Positions 21,030 to 31,446 of a DNA stretch of 64,000 bases are shown here, in pieces (within the stretch, counting starts at the first letter, position 1; each line of letters starts with the position of its first letter). Made by a program: the position numbers and the translations under genes. The stretch is from Ananas comosus (Eukaryota; Streptophyta; Magnoliopsida; Poales; Bromeliaceae). Location of the stretch: NCBI RefSeq assembly GCF_001540865.1, contig NC_033623.1, positions 15,037,995-15,101,994 on the forward strand, read 5' to 3'. The notes beneath the pieces were generated by a model, which worked only from the letters and a program-made list of their open reading frames with translations, was not told where the DNA came from and did no database searches.

Positions 21030-23105
21030 TACAAAAAAAACATTATTTTGCATACTTACATAATGATATTCTATTGCATCGCTTAACAAAGGGCAGGAAT
21101 TGGCCTCTAAATACCACATGAAAAAAACAGTGTATTTTACGTTTTAATAAACATCATTAATTCTCCAATAGATTTTTGGAAAATAACAATTATTCCATAT
21201 TATTTAATACAATATCAGAGCATAAGGTTCTAGATTCGAATCAATATAAGCTTTTGAAGAACATTTATTCATATTATGTAATATTAATGTGATATATTAG
21301 ACCTTAGGTTTTGTTGACGCTTTGTATATATAGACATATATATTTTTGTGCATGCGACGGGTCTGTTGACTTAATCCGAACTTTTGCTGTAATCCAACAC
21401 ATAACAATTAATTAAGTGAATAATTAAAATGAGTGATAGATTGATTAAAGAACATTTGAAAAAAAAAAAAAAAAACATTGCACCTTATTTTTAGTTTTTT
21501 AATAACTTATATTTAAATAAACAAAATAATTATTTTACATTTTAGAGAATGGTATATATTGCGTTGCATCACATATAAAAAAGGCAGGAATTTGCCTCTA
21601 AACTCCACGTGAAAATAAAGAAAGTATATTTTACGTTTTACCTAAGTAACAAATAAATGATTATATTAATTAAAATCATTTGAAAAAAAAATAGATGTTG
21701 TACCTAATTACTAAACATGAGTTGATTGTTGTTCCAGCTGCTGCCTCTCCTCGATGGATTCATGTATCACGTTTTGCTAAACTCCAATTCCGACTCGCGA
21801 ACATGTCTCGCTTGCGCACACAAAAAAGAATGTTAAATACAAAATATTAAATCACTATTTTTAGTTTTTTTTAATAGCTTATATTAATAAAAAAAATTCT
21901 TTTTTTTTTTTAGAAAGATGTAGCTAGCTATCCGCTTCATTTATTAAGCAAAATGAACTAAGCTTTCAAGATAGAAGCAGTCAAGACTTCCGAGGGAAAA
22001 GAAAAGAGAAAACAAAATAAAAAAAAAAAGGAAAAAGAATGAGAAATAAACAAACTAGAATAGAATGGTGTAAGATGAGTAGTAGACTATGCTCTGCAGA
22101 ATTTACTCCAATTGGTCAGAAAAAGTTTCACATGTTCCAACAAATGCAGAAGATTGGGGGAGGGGATCTCACTTGGAAGATAAAAATGTTCTGCTTCGGT
22201 CCAGACAACCCACCAAATAGCCGACAGTAGAAATAGTCTCTTTTGTCTCATCTCAGTATCTTCTAGGTTGAAAATCTTTCTCCAAAGTTCTCGAGCCTCC
22301 TCCGAGGGTTTGAGGAGTATTTCTACTCCATCTGCGCGGAGGAGAAGGTATTTGACATACACGCAGTTAAAAAATAGATAGTCACAGGTTTCCAAGTCAT
22401 TGGCACAGAAGACGCAAGCTTGCTCCTCAAGCCATCCTCGGTTTCACATTCTATCAGCAGCTAGGATTCTATTACAGAGGAGTAATTAACCAAATGAAGA
22501 CTTGATTTTAACTAGAATTGTCAATCTCCATATATACTAACTCATCGGGTCTTTCCGTCCAGCATCTGTAAGAAACGAGTAAAGTGATTTGACAGTAAAT
22601 TATTAGTTTGAAGTCCAGCGCAAGTTGATCGAGCCCAAGTCCAACCTATTGATTGGGCAGAAAGGCTAGAGCAGGTCCTTTAATTTCGATAACTGACTGT
22701 CCCTTCTTGTAGAATGGGACGACACGTAACCACAACAGATATAGTGCCATCTCCAACCTTCCAAGGAAAAAAATGCTTATTTTACTTTTTTAACACTCAA
22801 GGCCTTTAGGGGCCATTTGTCCTCATTAGATAATGATATTATTTCCATTGCATCACATACAAAAAAGGTAGGAGTTTGCCTCTAAAAACCACGTGAAAAA
22901 AATGAGAGCGCATTTTGCGTTTTATGTAAGTAAATAATTCAAATATATGATTAGATTCACTAAATATCATTTGACAAAGAATAAATATTGCACCGAATTA
23001 ACTTAAACTAGGACAACATCAAGGAAGAGTAATTAAACACCAGTTGATTATTGTCTCAGCTAGTTGATGGATTAATATATATCATGTTTTGTTAAAATTC
23101 TCACT
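21030..23105. repeat. Three dispersed copies of a ~150-270 bp segment
   Basis: Copies A (about 21030-21180), B (about 21505-21790) and C (about 22825-23105) share a block: ATTGCATC(A/G), GGCAGGAATTTGCCTCTAAA, CCACGTGAAAA, TATTTTACGTTTTA. B and C also share CATTTGA-AAA, ATGTTGTACC, GAGTTGATTGTTGT..CAGCT, GATGGATT and ATCACGTTTTG. B and the sequence after unit 3 of the tandem array also share AACATGTCTC and TAAATACAAAATATTAAA. This points to repeated local duplication, later split by a LINE insertion (21905-22500). Confidence 0.6.
21900..22500 (-). pseudogene. 5'-truncated LINE (non-LTR retrotransposon) with zf-RVT remnant
   Basis: On the minus strand, about 22495-22087 reads NRILAADRM, stop, NRGWLEEQACVFCANDLETC then DYLFFNCVYVKYLL. 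This is the Cys-rich zinc-finger region (zf-RVT) found after the reverse transcriptase of plant LINEs; the in-frame stop marks it as dead. It continues with LLSAIWWVVWTEAEHF, then non-coding sequence, then a 3' end AATAAATGAAGCGGATAGCT, AGCTACATCTTTCT and poly-A (poly-T at about 21899-21913). Only the last ~600 bp of the element remains. Confidence 0.75.
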
Positions 23106-24808
23106 TCAAAAGAAATCAAATTACTATATTTTACAATTATATGCATCTAATTAAGTTGGATATATGGTGTGCTTGATTTATTATCTAGTGAAAAGTTTGG
23201 TCCAGATATAAGTATAAGTTACTGATCACGTGCATCGTGTTTCTCCAACCCTAAGAAAGTGAGAGATTTTGCTCCAACCTAAACGTGCGTGAAATTAATA
23301 TCTCTTAATTAATTACCTCTCCAATTTGTGTTGATTGCAACAACTTTTTGGGACCACGTTCAAGGATTGTTTGGTTTCAAGTAAATTTATCGATTTTTTT
23401 TTTTTTTAGTTTGTTGTAAAACAAAGAGATTTTGCATCACAAATTATTTTAGTTTTCTGATGTTATGTTTTTTCTTTCATTGTTTGATTATATAATAAAT
23501 TATTTCAAGTTTTTAGTTAAATATATGTATTTTCAATATATTTTATACTGTGCTTTATGCACATCTAACGCTATATTTATTGTATATAATATTAATATTT
23601 TATACATATATTTATATATATATAATGCTCGGTCCAATGGGAAACCAAGTTGCACTTCTTACGTGGTCCACCAGGCCTGGCGTGCATTTGTGGACCCGCT
23701 TGAGTGCTCCAAGCCTTGCACCGCATTTTTATTTTTCCCCCCTTCCACTTCAATTTTCGGACTTTTTAGAGGGAAAAATGAAAAAGTAAAATTTTTAAGT
23801 AAAATTGTAAAATAATTTTACACAAAAAGCTATTTACAAGCATCCAAATGCTTAAAAATTTATTTTTCAAGACTAAAATAATTTTCAGCCTGATTTTATA
23901 AGGATCTAACCATTTTCTTAACTTGGCCGATTTTTAAATTTAGAATTTCGAATATCAATCATCAAGTCTTTTACCATTTGTGCTATATGGGTGATTGGTT
24001 TTTGTGTACATGCAATACAAAAATGATACTGTTGAGGCTAATTACTCTAGCTACTATTATATTCAAAAAGAAAATATAAAGTCTCTTACATTAATACAAT
24101 ACTGTTGAGTCAACTCATGTCATAATTAATTTCACCACACCATTTTGTTTTGGTCATTATAAAATCAGTTTTCAATCTCCACTCCTGACCACCACAATTG
24201 CTTGCGTTGATGAAATTTTACATGCAAAATCCAGTAACGAGTATATTCAAACAACTTAATTCACTCAATGCCAATCAGATCCAAACTTTTCAATCACTTT
24301 TCAAGTATCTTTGTGCTATTTTGCTTCTTTAGTAGAGGAATAGGGCTTGATTTATAAAATGTGCACGTTAAATTGCATATTCCACATGCAAAATTTCCTC
24401 TTCTATCCGGGCAATGATGGAGACAAAACAAAAATTGGCAACTTTTTGTCTTGCTCTTTGTAAATTTTTGTATTGATCTATGATTTACTTTAGAGGCTTA
24501 AAGGCTTAAAAATTCGATTTAAAGAGTAAAGCTTTTCTCTCGCCCTTTTTTTATTTTTTTTATTTTTATTTTTTCACATCCAACAATGCGCATTCTCATT
24601 TGATCCATTATACAGAATATCTGTGTTGTTGGAGTAGATACATAATCATATATAGTAAAGTTGCAGGAGGTCTTAACTTTAAATTATAATTACCAAATTT
24701 TAATTTCTAATTAAATTTCCTTCTATTTAATTAAAACTCATATATTTAACCTAGTAAAAAAAAAATCTCAAATTCAAACATGAAAGAATTATATAAAAGA
24801 CTAAAATA
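23106..24808. other. Intergenic with decayed repeats
   Basis: 23345-23890 looks like a Tourist-type remnant (GGATTGTTTGGTTTC at the left; a GC-rich core GTGGTCCACCAGGCC near 23660 recalls 2600-2640). 23928-23998 is a degenerate minus-strand SINE head. No gene seen. Confidence 0.4.
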
Positions 24809-24824
24809 GCATTCTCTCATATGT

Positions 24825-24842
24825 GTTGTTGTTGTTGTTGTT

Positions 24843-24883
<41 letters not shown>

Positions 24884-25039
24884 TGAGAGAGAGATAGCTA
24901 GGTAGCATGCTACCCATTTAATTCGTTTACTTTATTTAGAAATAAACTTAGCTGGAAATGTGAATCAATTAGAATTTGAACTTGAGACCTCGGATATCAA
25001 CCACCAAGCCCTTTGCCACTTGCTCTAGGGACAGTCGGT
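24825..25039 (-). mobile_element. tRNA-derived SINE with (TTG)n/poly-T tail
   Basis: Full-length minus-strand copy (head ACCGACTGTCCCTAGAGCAA, B box GTTCAAATTC, tail TAGCATGCTACCTAGCTATC). Its 3' tail is a long poly-A followed by (CAA)n in SINE orientation. The 16-bp duplication GCATTCTCTCATATGT lies at 24809-24824 and 25040-25055. Confidence 0.9.
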
Positions 25040-25055
25040 GCATTCTCTCATATGT

Positions 25056-27188
25056 TACTTTACAACAGATGAGGCGGCCTGCACAGTATAAAGTGCGCGG
25101 AATTTCAACCTCACATTAAATATCACCATTACATGCAATTCAAAATTCTTCGCATGATCGTTATCATAGAGAGAAAAGAAGAACTTAAATCTGTTTACTT
25201 ATTATACTTATGAGCAATGCTTCAATACTCCGTTGTAATCTTAGCCGTTTATTTTTAATCAATGAAGGGTTAAGATTTATGCATAAAAAAAGGTGACCTG
25301 CTATTGCACAAGAAGTACCGGTCACCAGGTATGTGATTTAGGAGTTTTTTTGGAAAAAAAAGAGCTAATATAAAAAATTAAATAACTAATATTGGAAAGT
25401 TTTGCATACTACCCTTAAATCATGGAGATAATAAATTTTTAATTAAATTATCCATTTTTAAAGCGGATTTTAATAAAAATTTATGATCGCATTTGAGCCA
25501 TAAATTTAGTAATTTATAATTTAAAATTAATTTTCAAACATCAAAACTTTATGTTTAAATAGTTAACAAAATTTATTTTTTAAGTATAATATAAATTAAA
25601 TCGAAATTTATAATTTAAATTTGATCATTATTTTTGAAATTTAATGCTGTTTTTCAATATTGAATTAACAATTTCAACTTACTTTAAAATGTAGAAATCT
25701 TTTATTTTAAATAAATAATAAATTGACAATTTGAATTGAAATGTTTACTCGTTTAAATATAAATTTTTCTTTCTAAAATTTAAATATTATAAATACAAAG
25801 TTTAAACTCAAGTTAAAATTTAAATTCGAATTTATGAAGATTTATCACTTATGAAATTAGCCATTATCTAAGTTGGTAAGTAACAAAATTAAATTAGGAA
25901 ATGAAGATTTGTTGGATATTATTAAATTTGGTAATTGACTAATGCATAGTTTCAAATATTATCTTTATGATTGATTGGTAACCTGTTGAGCAGGTTACCA
26001 TTGTGTAAAAGTCAATCTTAACCTTAAAATTGAATGGCCGGATTTAAATTGGCCGATGTATAGAAGTATTTCTCAAAAAAAAAAAAAAAAAAACTTTTGG
26101 TGGGCTAATACACCCAAAGGAGGAAAAAGTATTTAATGTGCTAACCAATCAATTGATCGTGCTGAGATTTCTTAATTCGCAAATTGTCTATTCCTATCGC
26201 AAATTTTAGACTCATAATTTAGAATAGAGAGAAAGGAATCGAATTGTCCAACATGGCTGTGGTATTAATTATTGAGTACTCCAAAAGAAAATAGCGTACT
26301 ACGCAATGTCGTTAATTATTGAGTATTCCAAAATAAAACAGTAACTTGTGCCATCGTACCTTGTCTTATGTGGTTGGATTGGCATCTCTCCTATTCCTTG
26401 GAGTAGAGTTTTGAAGTTTACAGGCGAGAAAAATTATTTTCAGTATAAGAAATACTTTTTCGCTTTTTTGGTTCGACGTTTTACGAATTAAAAAAAAAAA
26501 AAATTGAAGTTTTTACTTTACGTTATTTTTCAGCAGAAAACGAAAATTCAAGCTGCATAAAACTTTTTTCATTCTCTTTTTTTTTACCAAACCAAACAAA
26601 TGCGAATTATTTTTCTTTCTAACTAAATAAATATTGATGAAAAATTATATTTTTCCTACAAATTAAATACTATAAGACGTGAAAAAACTTTCCACTAATG
26701 TTTTTACATAAAATATTATTTTTTACGATTTTACGTTGAACCAAACGGGTCACGCTGTTGTTGGGGGTCAATTTGGAAGTTCCTTGGGGTAGGATTTTGA
26801 AGTTTAGTGGTATGTGGGCAAAGATCATAATTAAAAGGAAAAAACAAAAAAAAAAAAAGGTTATATCTGAAGTAACATGCCAAAGATGTGCGAAATGAAC
26901 ATCGCCTGCAAAACAAAGGTTTGGGTCAACTTTTTTGCTTGTGAACTTTTCTCAAACAGAACAGAAATAAAAAACAAAAAACTTGTGGTTTGTGGTTGGT
27001 AGCTACACAAGATATAGAAACTTCTAGTTTAGAGCCTTTTCCCAGTTGTAGTTGGAATACAACTATCACCTTGTTAGGAGATTGTGAATCCAACCAAAGT
27101 ATAGGTTTTCAAACCAATTATGGTTCAATTATCAAAATCATATTATAGTAATGCATGTTTGGTATCTATCTATCAAAAATTTTGTTGT
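25056..27188. other. Intergenic, AT-rich
   Basis: AT-rich spacer full of AAATTTAAA permutations. 26400-26752 resembles another Tourist-like remnant (right end TTGAACCAAACGGGTCACG). No convincing ORF. Confidence 0.4.
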
Positions 27189-27206
27189 AACTAAAAGCTA
27201 ATAACA

Positions 27207-27209
27207 GTT

Positions 27210-27243
<34 letters not shown>

Positions 27244-28080
27244 CAGTTGTAGTAGTGGTGGTTGTAGTTAGGGGTGGCAATCCAGCTCGCTGTTCGTGAG
27301 CCAGCTCGTGTTCGGCTCGAAATGAGCTCGAGATCGGCTCGCTCGTTTAGTAAACGAGCCAAACACGAGCTTGATTTTTCAGCTCGTTTAATAAACGAGC
27401 CGAACACGAGCTGGGGTCAGCTCGTTCGTGTTCGGCTCGATAACAGCTCGAATACATATATTTTATATTTATATAATTTATTTAATTTTATACTTTTATA
27501 TAAAAATAAATATTATGATATAATATATTTTATTATTTAATTTTACAAAATAAAATATAAAATGCGATTAATTATTAAAAAGACTGATTTATATGTAAAG
27601 TTTCAAACTATTAGATCAAAGTCTAATAGATAAGATTTTATAAATTATTTATATATATTTAATCTAATTTTTCTTTTTAATTTATTGTTCGTTCGCCAGC
27701 TCGTGAGCCAGCTCGTGTTCGGCTCGTTAATAAACGAGCCGAACACGAGAGCTGAATTTTTCAGCTCGATACTTTAACTGAGCAGCTCGATGTTCGGCTT
27801 CGTCTAATAAACGAGCCGAACACGAGCCGACCCTAGCTCCGCCTCGTGTTCGGCTCGTTTACACCCCTAGTTGTAGTAGTCGTAGTAGTGGTGGTAGCTC
27901 TTCCTTTCTCCTGTGCTTCATTTTTTTTCCGATTTAGTTTTTTTTTGTTCGTCTTTTGTTTCGTCTCGCCCATCTCGCTCCCCTCTTTCGGAAGTCCTGG
28001 CTGCTTCCATTATGTAAGTCTGATTCATTTTCTTAATAAATGAAACAGATAGCTCGCTATCTAATTCTCAAAAAAAAAAA
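27207..28080 (+). mobile_element. Short LINE 3'-end insertion, split by a hAT MITE
   Basis: A perfect 18-bp duplication AACTAAAAGCTAATAACA lies at 27189-27206 and 28081-28098. Between them, minus the nested hAT, are only ~265 bp: a (GTA)n-rich head, then a 3' end CGGAAGTCCTGGCTGCTTCC, TTAATAAATGAAACAGATAG, CTCGCTATCTAATTCTC and poly-A. That 3' end matches the LINE remnant at 21900-22020 (CGGAAGTCTTGACTGCTTCT, TTAATAAATGAAGCGGATAG). It is a severely 5'-truncated LINE or a LINE-mobilised short element. Confidence 0.8.
27269..27869. mobile_element. hAT MITE (TAGGGGTG ends) with perfect 8-bp duplication
   Basis: 601 bp with terminal TAGGGGTGGCAA and TTTACACCCCTA. The duplication GTTGTAGT is exact at 27261-27268 and 27870-27877. 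Subterminal regions carry many inverted copies of AGCTCGTGTTCGGCTCG and an AT-rich core; there is no transposase. It inserted into the (GTA)n part of the LINE tail described above. Confidence 0.92.
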
Positions 28081-28098
28081 AACTAAAAGCTAATAACA

Positions 28099-29174
28099 TG
28101 AGGCTTCAAAAACTCAAAAACAAACCGAAGCTCCATTTTGAAGGTCTTTTACTTAGTAGTGTAGTAAGCAATTGATGCAGAGACTTTAACAAAAGATTTA
28201 TGGTGCCTCTCAGAAAAGCTATATTTCAATAAAAATTTTGTAATAACTCACCGGCCAAAATAGCTCGAAATCTGAAACCAAGAACAGTGACATTTATTAA
28301 GTGGTAGTTGGACCGAATCCACTTATTTGCACACATTTCTTGCAGATCTAAGGTTGGTGTCTTAAATCGTAATGGTATGGTCCTCCCAAAAAACTTCACA
28401 TACATTCCCTCTACATATTTGACAGTGTTTGGCTCAAATATAAGTAAAAACTGTTTATTTCAGGAATAGATACAAGTTCAGATATAAACAAGAACTAGAC
28501 TAATTTTGCGTTTGGATAAAAACTCAGTTGTTTTTGGGAATAAGATAAGAACAAGATGAATAAGAGTTATAATTTTAAATAAAAAATATTTTATCTAATT
28601 AATTAATGACAAAATATTAATTAAAAATATTTTAATAAGTTAATAAATTTATTAGCTATGAATATTGTATAAGACAAAAAGAATATATTAATTAATTAAT
28701 TAAATATAAAGTATAATTTAACTTTTTACTTAGTTGGTAAATTATTTTAGTTATATAACTAGTAAAAAAATTAATTATATTAAAAGAAATATTAATGGTT
28801 GATTAATATAAATATTAGTTTATGAATAAACACATAAAATTATTAATAATTAATTAGCTAATTAATTAGAAATAATAAATTAATTAATTACTTTTTTATT
28901 TAAGTAATGAATAATTATTTTTAAATATATTGATTAGATTAATTAATGATTTAATACTGTAATTAAAACTAAATTTAAATTTGAATTAATCTTGTTTCCA
29001 CTTGGGAACAAGTTTGTTTCAGGGAAAATGCTGGAACTGCTGTTTCAGTCTTATATCAGTTTATTTTAAGAATCCGAGAACTACTGTTCTTAACTACTAA
29101 ATACAACATTTGGGAACAAAAGAAGGAATAAAGAAAGGAACAAGTGCTTATTCCCCTCTTTATTTTCGAACCAA
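28099..29174. other. Intergenic with Tourist-like AT-rich remnant
   Basis: 28425-29170 has GTGTTTGGCTCAAATATAAG at the left and TTCGAACCAAAGG at the right around a TTAATTAA-rich core, suggesting a decayed Tourist-like element. No gene seen. Confidence 0.4.
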
Positions 29175-29191
29175 AGGAGGGCCAACGATCC

Positions 29192-29340
29192 CTAGAGCAA
29201 GTGGCAAAGGGCTTGGAAGTTGGTATCCGAGACCCAAGTTCGAATCCTAGTTGATTCACATTTCCAGCTAAGTTTATTTCTAAATAAAATAAACGAAGCG
29301 GGTAGCATGCTACCTATCTCTCTCAAAAAAAAAAAAAAAG
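29192..29340 (+). mobile_element. SINE missing its first bases, 17-bp duplication
   Basis: Plus-strand copy starting at CTAGAGCAAGTGGCAAAGGG (the ACCGACCGTTC head is absent), with B box AAGTTCGAATCC, tail GCATGCTACCTATCTCTCTC and poly-A. The perfect duplication AGGAGGGCCAACGATCC lies at 29175-29191 and 29341-29357. Confidence 0.9.
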
Positions 29341-29357
29341 AGGAGGGCCAACGATCC

Positions 29358-31101
29358 AAATTGTCCACAAAAGTAAGGGCCCCATGACAAAACCCTCAAG
29401 TTTTGATCTGATCCAATCAATCAATGTTGGGTGATTCTTATTGCAAAGGATCCTGACCTAACTCATTGCATATGGATCTTCCTTGCCATAAAAGCCCAAG
29501 CAACATAAATGTCATTGGTTGTGTTCCATTAATAAGTGTTTTCCTTTTGCTTTTGGTTTTACCTTTTTATTTTTAAAGTTTCAAATTTAGTGAAGTAATA
29601 GATGAAGGGATTTAGGTTGCATGGTCCTTTCATATATAACTCGGTAAATAAAAACTTTGATTGCTTTGATCGCTAACTTGAACTATATACGATCCAGTTA
29701 TTCTAATATCATCAAAAAAAAAAAAAAACTATATTTTCTTTCATTACTACGTTTTTGCGTTGTTCCCACACTTGGATCTCTGGTGCACCACTACTGACGT
29801 GGTAAACCAAGTGCATGCACCATTTTCTGCGAAAGAGGAAACGTTCAGAGGAGAATGCGTGGCATAGTTGGGCTAGGCTCGGACCATGGTCTCATTGAGC
29901 CGGGCTAGAGTTTATTGGGCTTTGCACGAGCCCAAAACTAGCCGTTAATTAATAAGTCTATTATTTTGGCTACTCTCGTTTTCAACCATAAATAGAAAGT
30001 TTTCAATTCTGGTCGGGGTAATCCGTAAGCTTTGACCTATGCACCGTAATTAATGTAAGATGATTTGTATGTTAAAATTAAATTTTAGTTTGACAAACGT
30101 AATCTGCTAAATCGACGAGTCCATCTATGAAGCTTACAAGCTTTGAAAACTTATTATCCAAATATCAAAATAGTTCTAAACATTGCTCGTTTGATAAGCA
30201 CTACTAATAATAAGTGCGCATTATAACTTGTTGGCCGTTGTGCCGAATTAAATTGTAATCTCGAGAATCCACATTCGTGATTTTATGTGTAGAACTCGGT
30301 GCACCAAGTGCATGCAGTAATTTCTCTCGTAAGCCAAGGAAACTGATGCTACATGCCGGGCATTCATATAGATCTGGTACGACACATCAGCCGTGGACCA
30401 CCAAATCATTACCATCGTAATCTTTACATAATTTAAAAATTATAGTGGTTGAACCTAGGCAGCTCATAGCTGATATGGTGAACCAGGCGCACCCATTATT
30501 ATCGATATCATAAAGTCAAAATTGCATAAAGTTTGAGATTGCGGAAAGATTACGTTGCATGTATTGAAAAAGTACGATAGAAAAATACTCTGTTTGTTTC
30601 CGAACGTAATATCGCGTTCCGCATATCACAATGAATCAGTTATAATATATTTTTTACGGTCCAATCGGGGAACGTAAAAATATATCCCTAAATACTTTTC
30701 TCCTAACTCCATTTTATTTAATAGCATCAAATAAACCTCAATACCAAACTAAGCCTAAGCCTCCTCCCAATGTTAAAAATGAAATAATCCAGATAGGTCC
30801 TTCACCAATTAGTGAGTCTCAAGGCTGAGAAAAAAACCTTATTAGATAACCCATTGGGCCCACTACTGGACTCTTCTCACTGGGCCCAGTGCACAGATTT
30901 ACACCGCATCGCCCCCTCCTGTGCACAGGTTTGGTCCACTAGTTCCTTGGGCGAGACCGAATCCTATTTGTTATTGGGCTGAGCTAAAGCTTCTATTGGG
31001 CTCGATCTTTTATCCCAAATAGAACCCTAATTTCTGCTGCGCAGGTATTAGCCAAAAGTATTTTCATAAAATAATAATAATAAAATAACAGATATCAGTC
31101 G
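29358..31101. other. Intergenic with decayed repeats
   Basis: 29875-29950 is a GC-rich GGGCTAGGCTCGG / GAGCCGGGCTAG repeat fragment. 30515-30760 resembles 45180-45550 (TTTGAGATTGCG, CTGTTTGTTTCCG, ATAGCATCAAATAAAC), a Tourist-like family. No protein-coding signal. Confidence 0.4.
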
Positions 31102-31446
31102 CTAGATTTTTCTTTTCTTTTTAATAAAAAGAGCGCCCAATAATAATGATCTTAGTAAGAATGATAATAGTAAGACCAATAATAATGATCTTAGTAACAA
31201 TGATAATAGTAAGTTCAACACACTACCAACCGTAGATCCGTGAACAAACACAATGAAAAGAACCCAGAATTTGGGCGCTAGTATCAAAAGCAACAAAAAG
31301 AATCCTTCAAGGCTAAAAGAAAGCAGTGCCTGCCATTTAAAAAGAGTACGAAACATACCGGGGTACAACTAACACAGTACCTGCAGCAGCAGCAGCAGCA
31401 GCAGCAGCAACAAAGGCGAGCTGAATAGGGTGCGTGCAAGAGAACT

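Noticed and set aside
1155..29340. True tRNA genes at the SINE heads
   Set aside because: A/B boxes are present, but there is no cloverleaf-complete acceptor stem, and the sequence continues into a common body, tail and poly-A with target duplications.
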